64,000 nt of DNA from Gammaproteobacteria bacterium (GTDB lineage: Bacteria > Pseudomonadota > Gammaproteobacteria > Pseudomonadales > Pseudohongiellaceae): contig JAURLP010000011.1 of assembly GCA_030831165.1 (NCBI GenBank), positions 62,001-126,000 of the forward strand, read 5' to 3'. Numbering within the stretch: the stretch's first letter is position 1; every line of letters begins with the position of its first letter. The position numbers were made by a program, and so were the translations under genes. The notes beneath the pieces were generated by a model. It ran no database searches. It was given only the letters and a program-made list of their open reading frames with translations, and was not told where the DNA came from. Shown here piece by piece: positions 36,813-45,583 of the stretch.

Positions 36813-36910
36813 TATTTGCCTATATCACTAAGTTCCGTTTTCATTGAAAGAGCTGCATCATACCATACCGCTTCTGATAGAATGAGCCAAATCCTTGGTA
36901 AACTAGTAAA

Positions 36911-38470
36911 GTGTCTCAACAACAAACCCCTCAATTAAGCTCTTTTATCGCTCCGAAATATTGGCCAACCTGGATAGGTGTTGGTCTGTTGACCTTGATA
37001 GCCTTTTTACCCTTTCGCTTGCGTCTTTTGGGAGGGGCCATGCTAGGGAAAATGCTTTTTATCTTCGCTAACGAGCGGCGTTATATCGTTGCAACCAATA
37101 TCAAACTTTGCTTTCCGGAGTTAAGCAAAACAGAACAAGAACAATTGATAAAAGATTGCTTTATTGAAAATGGTAGAGGCCTTATAGACACGATGGTTGG
37201 TTGGTTTAGAAATCCGAAGCAATTTCAAACTATGTTGGATATCAAAAATGTTGAGGCTCTAGATAATGCTCTCGCTAAAGGCAAAGGTGTAGTACTTCTG
37301 GGTGCTCATTACACCACCTTGGACTTTACAGCCAATCTGGTTTCTCTACAAATTCCTTTTGCCGTTACCTACCGTCCACATAAAAATGCTCTGTTTGATG
37401 CCTTAATGCTTCGTGGGCGATTAAAAAATACTAATGGTGTGTTTGACCGCTATGACATAAGAGGAACTCTTCGACATTTAAAAAAGAATAATATTATCTG
37501 GTATGCCCCTGATCAGGACTATGGAAGCAATCATTCAGTTTTTGCTCCTTTTTTTGGGAACCCTGCGGCAACCATAACGGCGGCTAGCCGTTTAGCCAAG
37601 TTTTATAACTCACCGGTTTTATTAGCACGCCATCATCGCAATGACATCACTGGCAAATATGAAATTGAATTTTATCCATTCCCGGAAGATTACCCTGGCA
37701 GCGACGATGTAGCAGATGCTGCTTATATGAACCAGCAACTGGAAAAAGCAATTCGCTTATATCCATCTCAATACATGTGGACGCACAAACGTTTCAAAAC
37801 TCAAGCAGATGGCAAACCAGCCAGTCCCTATATCGCTATCAAAACGCCAGTGAATAAGATGGATAGGCAGCATTTTAATACCATGATAGAAGGCTCAAAG
37901 ATTATTGAAGAGCAGCATTCTAAAAATTTAACCCGAATTTTGCATAACAATGCTCTATTTAGAATATTGCCCTTATCAAGCTCTAAATTTTTTGAAAAAC
38001 CACCAATGCAGTTATTTGACACTAACGCTCGTTTACTTCGCCTGGCGGGAGTCAATTCCATCACTATTGATAATATTTTTGAAATAAAAAGTGCAGATTT
38101 CATTGCAGCAACTTATTTCCCCTTATACGGAGAAAGCCTTGCAAAAATTCAACATTCCGAATTGCCGGTCGATCAGCTTGCTGATTTTTTTGCAAAGGTT
38201 CACCAGCTAGGGTTTTTCTTTACTCAGGTAAAACCTTCTAAAATTTATTATGCGAACGGTGAATTTTCTATTGCAAACCCGGAAGATATCAAAGTCTTCC
38301 CGACTTCAATTTGTTATGCAGATCGTTTTTTAAATATTCAAAGCCTTTTGAATAAACTCGAGTTACCAGAAAATCAGCGAACCCAATTTGCTGAGGCATA
38401 TATGGCTGCTACAGGTCTAGAACGGGTCTCGGAATTTACTCAACTTTTCTCAAAATTGCTTTTTCGCTGA
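36911..38470 (+). CDS. LpxL-type lipid A acyltransferase fused to a degenerate LPS-kinase-like domain
   Basis: Residues 1-300 are a late lipid A acyltransferase: membrane helix (IGVGLLTLIAFLPF), HX4D motif GAHYTTLDF (H133, D138), APDQDYG and PSQYMWTHKRFK. The family usually ends there at about 305; this protein continues to 519. Residues about 305-519 resemble WaaP/InaA-type LPS kinases: FFAKVHQLGFFFTQVKPSKIYY parallels LH..GI....H..N.L, EDIKVFP parallels the metal strand, and ADRFLNIQSLL parallels RLRNLRHL. The catalytic Asp/Asn are replaced, so it is probably not an active kinase. Start is GTG. Overlaps the convergent glycosyltransferase by 31 bases. Confidence 0.75.
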   Translation: MSQQQTPQLSSFIAPKYWPTWIGVGLLTLIAFLPFRLRLLGGAMLGKMLFIFANERRYIVATNIKLCFPELSKTEQEQLIKDCFIENGRGLIDTMVGWFRNPKQFQTMLDIKNVEALDNALAKGKGVVLLGAHYTTLDFTANLVSLQIPFAVTYRPHKNALFDALMLRGRLKNTNGVFDRYDIRGTLRHLKKNNIIWYAPDQDYGSNHSVFAPFFGNPAATITAASRLAKFYNSPVLLARHHRNDITGKYEIEFYPFPEDYPGSDDVADAAYMNQQLEKAIRLYPSQYMWTHKRFKTQADGKPASPYIAIKTPVNKMDRQHFNTMIEGSKIIEEQHSKNLTRILHNNALFRILPLSSSKFFEKPPMQLFDTNARLLRLAGVNSITIDNIFEIKSADFIAATYFPLYGESLAKIQHSELPVDQLADFFAKVHQLGFFFTQVKPSKIYYANGEFSIANPEDIKVFPTSICYADRFLNIQSLLNKLELPENQRTQFAEAYMAATGLERVSEFTQLFSKLLFR

Positions 38471-39228
38471 GCTCTTTTATTCATATCCCACAGATTTGCA
38501 TATTTCATGTAATTGTAAAAACCTACATTGACACTGGTCAGTACGCCGCCAAAGCCATCCAGAAAATGCCCCTTAAACAAGTAGGTGCGAATAAAAGTAA
38601 GCGGGAAAATTAACAACACGACTAATATGTTTGTCCTATCACCTTTATTGAATTTATCCTGAGCTTTGAGTTTTGCATAAAACACGGTTTTTTCAATACG
38701 CTGCGAATAGCTCAAATTTTCGTGATGTAATATTTCTGCTTCTGTCTCTTTAACTGGACCGCTTATGCTTATGCTCTCGTGTACCTGTCTGCTTTCATAA
38801 TGACCGCTATCTTTCTTAAAGAGTCGAATTAATTTTTCTGTCTTACCAAAACATCTTGGTTGTCGTCCCCACCTAAGCAAGATCCTATTGCAGCGCAATG
38901 CCACAAAATGTTCCTGCTTTATAAAGCTATCCAGCTCATTTATAAAAGTATCACTTAGGGTTTCATCGGCATCCAGATTGAGCACCCATGGGAAACGGCA
39001 TAAAGACAAGGCATGAGCTTTTTGTTCACTAAACCCTAGCCATTCATTAAAACTCACTTTGGTATTAGAATAGGATGCCGCTAACGCCAGAGTACGGTCA
39101 GTACTGCCACTGTCTACAATGATAACTTCAGCAAAATTTTTCAGATTATTCAGTAAGCTGACGATATTCTCTTCTTCATTCTTCGTGATTACATAGACAC
39201 TTACTGGAATCTGCTTTTGCTTAGTCAT
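38440..39228 (-). CDS. Glycosyltransferase family 2 (LPS core WaaE/LgtF-like)
   Basis: GT-A fold enzyme of 262 residues: SVYVITKNEEENI, VIIVDSGSTDRTL, WVLNLDADETLS (DxD), then GHYESRQVHESI and a C-terminal hydrophobic anchor (LVVLLIFPLTFIRTYLF). This pattern matches the beta-glucosyltransferases that decorate the inner-core heptose. Surrounding heptosyltransferases support an LPS role. The sugar added is inference. Confidence 0.82.
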   Translation of the reverse strand: MTKQKQIPVSVYVITKNEEENIVSLLNNLKNFAEVIIVDSGSTDRTLALAASYSNTKVSFNEWLGFSEQKAHALSLCRFPWVLNLDADETLSDTFINELDSFIKQEHFVALRCNRILLRWGRQPRCFGKTEKLIRLFKKDSGHYESRQVHESISISGPVKETEAEILHHENLSYSQRIEKTVFYAKLKAQDKFNKGDRTNILVVLLIFPLTFIRTYLFKGHFLDGFGGVLTSVNVGFYNYMKYANLWDMNKRAQRKSNFEKS

Positions 39229-39318
39229 TTAAAAAACCCATTATTAACCTGCCTTCATTATACATGGACTTGTCAGTTCACTCAGGTAGAATTCCAGTCA
39301 GAATTATAAACTGGACTT

Positions 39319-40434
39319 ATGGTTTTGACTGGAGCCCCTGTAGCAAGCATCCCGACAGACTATCAGCGCATAGTCTTGCTTAATCCCACAAGATATTTGG
39401 GAAACCTGGTGATCGCTGGCGGCATCATTCAGGACTTTCTTAAATTTTGCCAAAAAAACAACATCCAATTCCTTTTAGTTGTTGATGCAGCTTATCAGGA
39501 GCTCTTGCAGGATACTTTCCCTTCTGAAACATTATTGTTTTACCCTCGACAGCAAATCAAGCAAGCTACATTATTTAAAAAATTATCCCTTTATCTTAAA
39601 TGCTTATTTTCGATCCGGCGCTTTAAAGCTGACATTGGATTTAATATTGAAGAAGACAGCGTCTCTCACCGCTTGACTCAACTTTCCGGAGCGAAGTTTA
39701 AACTAGGCAGCAATTTAGCCAGAAATAAATACGGCTACGACAATGTATTGGATATTAATTATGCGAAAAGAGACCCCTTACATAAGCATCGCTGGTATGG
39801 ATTTGCCGAAGTATTTAGCCTCCTTGGCCTACAGACACTACAACCCTCTTATCTTAAAATAACAATAAAAAGTATTTCTGCTCCGCTTCGTAATAAACTC
39901 AAAGGCCTTGGCTTAGATCTCCAGGCTCCTTTAATTGCCATTCATGCAAGTGCAGCTAAGGACTACAAAAAGTGGCCAGCTTCCTGTTTTGCCGAATTAA
40001 TTTTCATGCTCACCAACCAGGGGTATAAAATAGTTTTAATTGGTGCTGGTCATGCTGACCAACAGGCTAATAGCGAGATTCTTGCCGCTATTAAAGATAA
40101 TTACAGGGATGAGAATACGGAAGCAAATTGTAGAGACTTGTGTAACCAACTTTCACTGTATGAATTAGCCTGTTTACTAACACAAGTAAAGGCTATGGTT
40201 GGAAATGATAGCGGCCCTTTTCATTTGGCAGCAGCCTTGGGTGTTGCAGGTTGCGTGATATTTGGACCCACTGATGTCGAATTATGGCGACCGCTTTCAG
40301 GCAATTCAATCGTTCTTAAAGGTGATCAGGCTTGTGCTCCGGAATGCACTAAAACAGGCTGCATTTATAATAATCGTTGCTTGAAATCCATCAAACCCCT
40401 GGATGTTTTTGAAAAACTACAAAGCTTATTGTGA
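39319..40434 (+). CDS. Glycosyltransferase family 9 (heptosyltransferase-like)
   Basis: GT-B fold of the ADP-heptose transferase family: VLLNPTRYLGNLVIAGGIIQDF (acceptor side), LIAIHASAAKDYKKWPA (donor phosphate binding), MVGNDSGPFHLAAALGV and VIFGPTDVELWRPL. It lacks the exact WaaC/WaaF signatures and is probably the third heptosyltransferase (WaaQ-like) or a diverged copy. It is the only + strand gene in this part and overlaps the convergent GT4 gene by 9 bases. Confidence 0.78.
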   Translation: MVLTGAPVASIPTDYQRIVLLNPTRYLGNLVIAGGIIQDFLKFCQKNNIQFLLVVDAAYQELLQDTFPSETLLFYPRQQIKQATLFKKLSLYLKCLFSIRRFKADIGFNIEEDSVSHRLTQLSGAKFKLGSNLARNKYGYDNVLDINYAKRDPLHKHRWYGFAEVFSLLGLQTLQPSYLKITIKSISAPLRNKLKGLGLDLQAPLIAIHASAAKDYKKWPASCFAELIFMLTNQGYKIVLIGAGHADQQANSEILAAIKDNYRDENTEANCRDLCNQLSLYELACLLTQVKAMVGNDSGPFHLAAALGVAGCVIFGPTDVELWRPLSGNSIVLKGDQACAPECTKTGCIYNNRCLKSIKPLDVFEKLQSLL

Positions 40435-41553
40435 ATAGGATTGAGCGGCCTGAACCAGTAGATTAACAACTGTTTGCGGCATTGAATAAAGATCTTGTTC
40501 CTGCCCATACGCGATTCCATTTGCCTTCCAGGTACTTCTATTATCACTTAGCAACATTGTCTCTAATTGCTTATTGAAATATTCCTGTTCAAATGGCATA
40601 GGGCAAACTATCCCTGCTTGAGCTTTTTCAACATGAAAGGCATAACCACAGCTAGATGTCGTTAACACAGGCAAACCAGCAACTATTGCTTCTAGTATCA
40701 CCATCCCGGCACTTTCTTTTAATGATGGATGAATTAATAAGTCTGCCGCTAGTAAAAGCTCGGGGACCTGACTACTGCCATTAATAATTTTAAAATGCCT
40801 TGCCACGCCTAAACGTTGTGCTTCTTTTATATATTTATCAGGTGCATCTTTGCCAACAACGAAAAACCAAGTTCTCTTTCGTAACTCAAGTGGCAACGCA
40901 GCAAACGCCAATAATGACCTATTCAGGCCTTTGGTTTTGAAAGATGAGCCTATTTGAAGTAAAAGCAGATCATCCGGAAGGATCGATAATTCATGCCGCA
41001 TCTGCCTGCGCTTTATCGGCGCATCAATTCCCGCCATTCTGTCTTTTTTTATACCCGGCGGTAAAAGTATTAGACGATCACTGTCTGTCTGATAATGTCT
41101 GGTAAATTCTTCCTTCTGTTGTGGCGTTAATAATAAACTCACTGTTTCCTGATCTTTACCAAAGACAGCCTCTTCAAATTCCAAATATTGTTTAGCTCTT
41201 GACGTCAGTCGATATAGAAACGATCTTTCATTTCTAGCTTTCTCAGCAAAGCAATAATCTGCGGCATAGTAATAATCAAGCCCAGGCATCTTATTAAAAC
41301 CTAGGACTAAATCATATTTATCAAGGGTTTTCTCTAACATTTTTTCAACAAAATATTCGCGTTTTGCTGTTTTGGCATAACCCTGGCAGGGCAAAATAAC
41401 TATATTTGCATATAGCGGTTTTTCACCCTCCCACTCCATGCAGAAAATTGTGACATCAATTTTTCTTGCTCTGCATGCTTGTAATATTTTAAGTAAATCT
41501 TGCTGCAGACCTCCGAAAGGAAAATATGAATATAAAACAATAGCAAATTTCAT
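40426..41553 (-). CDS. waaG: LPS core glycosyltransferase WaaG-like (GT4)
   Basis: GT-B retaining transferase: MKFAIVLYSYFPFGGLQQDLLKI is the classic WaaG opening; LLQIGSSFKTKGLNRSL, FVVGKDAPDKY, HPSLKESAGMVILEAIVAGLPVLT (EX7E) follow. WaaG adds the first outer-core glucose. The ATG at 41553 is chosen because the sequence there matches WaaG starts and it lies 7 bases after the waaC stop; an in-frame ATG at 41589 inside waaC is unlikely. Confidence 0.85.
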   Translation of the reverse strand: MKFAIVLYSYFPFGGLQQDLLKILQACRARKIDVTIFCMEWEGEKPLYANIVILPCQGYAKTAKREYFVEKMLEKTLDKYDLVLGFNKMPGLDYYYAADYCFAEKARNERSFLYRLTSRAKQYLEFEEAVFGKDQETVSLLLTPQQKEEFTRHYQTDSDRLILLPPGIKKDRMAGIDAPIKRRQMRHELSILPDDLLLLQIGSSFKTKGLNRSLLAFAALPLELRKRTWFFVVGKDAPDKYIKEAQRLGVARHFKIINGSSQVPELLLAADLLIHPSLKESAGMVILEAIVAGLPVLTTSSCGYAFHVEKAQAGIVCPMPFEQEYFNKQLETMLLSDNRSTWKANGIAYGQEQDLYSMPQTVVNLLVQAAQSYSQ

Positions 41554-41560
41554 ATTTGCC

Positions 41561-42622
41561 TCAGTGCTGCTGCTCGGCAAGTTCAACAATATTCTGCCAA
41601 ACCTTGCTGGGGGGCAATGTTGAAAAACAGGGAGGCTTTAGTGACATAACCGCCTGCTTGTCACTATCGCTCAAACCGTCACCACGATAATGACATGTTT
41701 TGTTGAAGCAGGGGCTGCACGCAAAGGAAGTCTTTAGGTGGACCTGATTTTTCCCATAAGTCCCTGTTTTCTCAGGATCACTAGCGCCATAAAGCGCAAT
41801 TGTTGGCCGATCTAATGCTGCCGCCAAGTGGGCTAATCCAGTATCTACGGCAATAACAATCTCTGTTTGTAAAAATTTGGAGGCTATCTCTGTTAGTGTA
41901 AGTCTGCTCATGACCTTGGCGCCAGGGATAGCATCAGCAATACGCTTGGCTCGGCGCTGTTCTTCTTCATTGCCCCATAATAAATTAATACTGTAACTAT
42001 TTTTCATTGCAATTTTACCAAGCTCTATCCAGTATTTTTCTGGCCAGAGTTTCGTTTCCCATGTCGTTCCATGTAAAAAGTACAAAGACTTAGCTTTGGG
42101 CTCTTTATTTAAATTAAATAGCTTAAGTGATAAGCCATAATTTACATTTACATGCTCGATATTATACCCAAGAGCCTCAGCAAATAACTTTCTGGTTCTT
42201 TCAACAGCGTGTTGTTGCCAGGATACATCGTAACTTTGATCATAAAACCACGTTGCAAGCTTTTCTCTGGCACTATTTTTTGCCAGACCAACAACTTTTC
42301 CCCTAGCTAATGAACTAATAAAACCACTTTTTAATAAGCCCTGAGCATCAATCACCAAATCATATTGAGTGCTCTTTAATGCCTTCTTAAAAGCTTTATA
42401 CTCTTTACCAATTAACGTTTTAAAAATATTTTTTTTCCAGCGTCTTAACGCTACCGGTATTACTTTATTAACTGAAGAATGCCAGGCTGGAATCTCTGTA
42501 AATGCTTCTTCGGTAACCCAATCAAACTTTATTCCAGGGATTGCTTGTTCGGCATCAGTTAAAGCAGGCAAGGTATGTATAACATCGCCTAAAGAAGACA
42601 GCTTAACTATTAGCACATGCAT
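41561..42622 (-). CDS. waaC: LPS heptosyltransferase I
   Basis: Adds the first heptose to Kdo. MHVLIVKLSSLGDVIHTLPALTDAEQAIP matches the WaaC start; IDAQGLLKSGFIS, HGTTWETKLWPEKYW, IAVDTGLAHLAAALDRPTIALYGASDPEKTGTYG are family signatures. The ATG at 42622 aligns with WaaC proteins; one four codons earlier (42634) overlaps the waaF stop and is also possible. It follows waaF directly and precedes waaG. Confidence 0.93.
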   Translation of the reverse strand: MHVLIVKLSSLGDVIHTLPALTDAEQAIPGIKFDWVTEEAFTEIPAWHSSVNKVIPVALRRWKKNIFKTLIGKEYKAFKKALKSTQYDLVIDAQGLLKSGFISSLARGKVVGLAKNSAREKLATWFYDQSYDVSWQQHAVERTRKLFAEALGYNIEHVNVNYGLSLKLFNLNKEPKAKSLYFLHGTTWETKLWPEKYWIELGKIAMKNSYSINLLWGNEEEQRRAKRIADAIPGAKVMSRLTLTEIASKFLQTEIVIAVDTGLAHLAAALDRPTIALYGASDPEKTGTYGKNQVHLKTSFACSPCFNKTCHYRGDGLSDSDKQAVMSLKPPCFSTLPPSKVWQNIVELAEQQH

Positions 42623-42623
42623 A

Positions 42624-43655
42624 CTAGACTTCATCTAGCTGTTGGTGGATTTTTCTAATTGCATCCAGCGCAGCTTTTGGTGAAAGTTGGTTTAGGCAGT
42701 CAAGATGCTCGAGCGGGCATTCTCGCTTAAAGCAGGGGCTGCATGACAGCTTTAATGTTAATATTTCAACTCTGTTGGATAAAGGCGGCGTAAACTCTGG
42801 AGATGTTGAGCCATAAAATACAACAAGCGCTTTTTTCATTGCCGCTGCAATATGCATTAATCCGGAATCATTGCTAACAACCGTATGCGCCAGACTCATC
42901 AGATCTATTGCTTCCCCTATACTGGTTAAGCCAGCCAAACTGACCATATGTTTTTTATGCTCAGGCTGAATTGTAGCAATAATATTTTGTGCCGTCTGAG
43001 CATCATTTTTTGAGCCCATTAACCAGACCTGTTTTCCCTCACTAATAAGAGCATCTGCTAATTTAGCGAAATTTGATTCAGGCCATTTTTTAGATGGGCC
43101 AAATTCAGCTCCTGGACAAAATATTATGATGTCCCGTTTGGTTTCTAGATTAAACTTTTCTTTGGTGACATTTATCTCAGCCGAAACACGTAATGCTGGC
43201 CAAAATAACGGCTTCGGCAAGGGTGAGTTTTCTGGGAATCCGAGGGCGGCAAACCTCTCAACCATCAACGGGTATTGTTGTTTATCAAGTTTGCGGCAAT
43301 CATTTAAAAGCCATGACCTGGCTTCACCTCGCCACCCGGTCCGCAATGGAATTTTTGCAAAAAATGGCACCAATGCTGATTTAAATGAATTAGGCAGCAC
43401 AATCGCTTGTTGATAAGCTTCCGACCGAAGGGATTTGCCTAATTGACGTCGCTTACCTAAGGCCAGTTTTCCGTGACCAACTGGCATGGCTATTGCCCGA
43501 TTGACTTCTGGCATTCTGTCCAGTAATTCACGCGTCCAATCAAGCGCCAGCACATCAATAACAACTTGCGGATTTCTGGCTTGCAGACATCGAAATAGGG
43601 ACTGGGCCATGACCATGTCACCAATCCAAGACGGACCGATCACTAACACTTTCAC
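42624..43655 (-). CDS. waaF: LPS heptosyltransferase II
   Basis: Adds the second heptose of the inner core. KVLVIGPSWIGDMVMAQSLFRCL, DVLALDWTRELLDRMPEV, LPNSFKSALVPFFA, RTGWRGEARSWLLND, CPGAEFGPSKKWPE and SNDSGLMHIAAAM are WaaF hallmarks. A GTG at 43655 is chosen as start because AGGGGAG lies five bases upstream (43661-43667) and the family begins there; the 17-residue extension from 43706 would cover that ribosome site. Confidence 0.94.
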   Translation of the reverse strand: MKVLVIGPSWIGDMVMAQSLFRCLQARNPQVVIDVLALDWTRELLDRMPEVNRAIAMPVGHGKLALGKRRQLGKSLRSEAYQQAIVLPNSFKSALVPFFAKIPLRTGWRGEARSWLLNDCRKLDKQQYPLMVERFAALGFPENSPLPKPLFWPALRVSAEINVTKEKFNLETKRDIIIFCPGAEFGPSKKWPESNFAKLADALISEGKQVWLMGSKNDAQTAQNIIATIQPEHKKHMVSLAGLTSIGEAIDLMSLAHTVVSNDSGLMHIAAAMKKALVVFYGSTSPEFTPPLSNRVEILTLKLSCSPCFKRECPLEHLDCLNQLSPKAALDAIRKIHQQLDEV

Positions 43656-43722
43656 CCTTGCTCCCCTGAAAAAGTGATTTGCTGCATCAAAAAACCTGTT
43701 TAACAATCAATTTCTATTAAAA

Positions 43723-45501
43723 TTAATTGGCTTCCGGTGCGACTCTGAATACTTCATTAATAGTCGTGGTGCCTTCTGCCACCTTTACAGCGCCACTGTG
43801 CCTAAGACTGGACATCCCTTCCTTATATGCCTGTCGCCGAAGTTTAGGAAGGTCGGCTTTATCTTCTGTGTAATTTTGCAGGGCTTCACTTAATGGCATT
43901 ACCTCATAAATACCCTCCCTGCCCTGGAATCCTGTATCCCTGCATTCACGACATCCCTGTGAGTTATAAATTTTCTCAGGAATAGCACCTCGCCAAGCTG
44001 GATCAAGGTGTCCCCACAATTCTTTATCTACGGGTTCAGCTTTTTTACAATGAGGGCAAAGTACTCGAACCAGACGCTGTGCCATGACACCAATGACCGT
44101 TGCTTTGATCAAATAAGAGGGGACATCAAGCTCTAGCAATCTGGTGATTGCTGAAGGCGCATCATTCGTATGCAAAGTGGAAAAAACCAGATGACCCGTA
44201 AGTGCAGCCTGAATTGCCATTTCAGCCGTTTCTAAGTCGCGAATCTCGCCGATCATTATGATATCTGGATCCTGTCTCAGTAGTGCCCTAACCCCATTGG
44301 CAAAGGTCATTTCAATATTTTCCTGCACCTGCATCTGATTAAAGCTGGACTCCACCATTTCGATAGGATCTTCAACAGTGCAAACATTGACTTCTTTAGT
44401 GGCTATTGATTTTAGCGTTGAATAAAGAGTTGTGGTTTTCCCACTTCCTGTTGGGCCAGTAATTAAAACGATGCCATGCTTGCGTTGAATCATCTTGTTC
44501 CATCGCTCAAGGTCATCATTACCTAAACCCAATTGCTGAAATGACTTCAGCAGCACATTAGGATCAAAGATGCGCATAACCATCTTCTCACCAAATGCTG
44601 TTGGCAAGGTTGAAAGGCGCAGTTCTATTTCTTTACCGTTTGGACTTTTGGTTTTTAAGCGACCATCTTGAGGCCGACGTTTTTCCGCAACATTCATCCT
44701 GCCCAGCGACTTCAAGCGGCTAGTCACAGCACTAAGAACCTGCATTGGAATTTGATAAACGGTATATAATAAGCCGTCAATGCGAAACCTGACATTCCCG
44801 ATTTCACGCCTCGGCTCAATATGAATATCGCTTGCGCGTTGTTCAAAGGCATATTGCAGTAACCAATCAACTATATTGACAACATGTTTGTCATTTACCT
44901 CAGGCTCTTTCTGAGCACCAAGCTCCATCATTTGTTCCAGGTTGCCAATGCCAGGCTTGTTGGTGTTGCCTCCACCACCAGAAATCGCCATGCCAATAGA
45001 AGCTGACAAGCGATAAAGCTCGTTAGTTAATCGTTCTAACTCAACGGGGTTAGCAACTACCCGTTTGATGGGCTTGCGCAGAACCTGTGTTAAATCTTCT
45101 TCCCAGGCTGAAATAGTCGGTTCTGCACTGGCGATTGTGACCTCATTACTATCAACTTTCACCGCCATGATGTTATGTCGCTTGGCAAAAGCATGCGACA
45201 TGACATCTGTCACTTTGGCCGCATCAATGCTCAGAGGGTCAACGTGATAATATTCCTGCTTTGCCTGTTCAGCTAAAATTTGTGTAAGAGTTTCCAGATC
45301 AAGAATTTTCCCCGGGTTTTTTAAATCACCTATTTCCTGATTGGCTATAAAAACCAGCACATGCTGTTTGGGTGACTTTCGGGCTTTAACTAATTTTTGT
45401 AAATCTTCTTTTCTGATTCTGCCTGCTTCATATAAACCTTTTAGAAACTGAATCAAATCAAGGGGATGATCCTGCTGATTATTCTGCTTGGCTACTTTCA
45501 T
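43723..45501 (-). CDS. GspE/PilB-type secretion or pilus assembly ATPase
   Basis: A hexameric AAA-type ATPase of 592 residues: N-terminal GspE/MshE-like domain (about 60-170), Walker A ITGPTGSGKTTTLY, Asp box TVEDPIEM, Walker B PDIIMIGEIRDLETAEMA, His box GHLVFSTLHTNDAPSA and the tetracysteine zinc module CPHCKKAEP...CRECRDTGF. No other pilus or secretion gene is adjacent, so its membrane partner must be elsewhere. The assignment to pilus versus type II secretion cannot be settled here. Confidence 0.88.
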   Translation of the reverse strand: MKVAKQNNQQDHPLDLIQFLKGLYEAGRIRKEDLQKLVKARKSPKQHVLVFIANQEIGDLKNPGKILDLETLTQILAEQAKQEYYHVDPLSIDAAKVTDVMSHAFAKRHNIMAVKVDSNEVTIASAEPTISAWEEDLTQVLRKPIKRVVANPVELERLTNELYRLSASIGMAISGGGGNTNKPGIGNLEQMMELGAQKEPEVNDKHVVNIVDWLLQYAFEQRASDIHIEPRREIGNVRFRIDGLLYTVYQIPMQVLSAVTSRLKSLGRMNVAEKRRPQDGRLKTKSPNGKEIELRLSTLPTAFGEKMVMRIFDPNVLLKSFQQLGLGNDDLERWNKMIQRKHGIVLITGPTGSGKTTTLYSTLKSIATKEVNVCTVEDPIEMVESSFNQMQVQENIEMTFANGVRALLRQDPDIIMIGEIRDLETAEMAIQAALTGHLVFSTLHTNDAPSAITRLLELDVPSYLIKATVIGVMAQRLVRVLCPHCKKAEPVDKELWGHLDPAWRGAIPEKIYNSQGCRECRDTGFQGREGIYEVMPLSEALQNYTEDKADLPKLRRQAYKEGMSSLRHSGAVKVAEGTTTINEVFRVAPEAN

Positions 45502-45583
45502 GACCTACCTTAAAAAAAATCGTTAACCGGGAGTGTATACGCCCGCACCCGAAATACAAGAGGAAATAAGTAAGACGATAACC

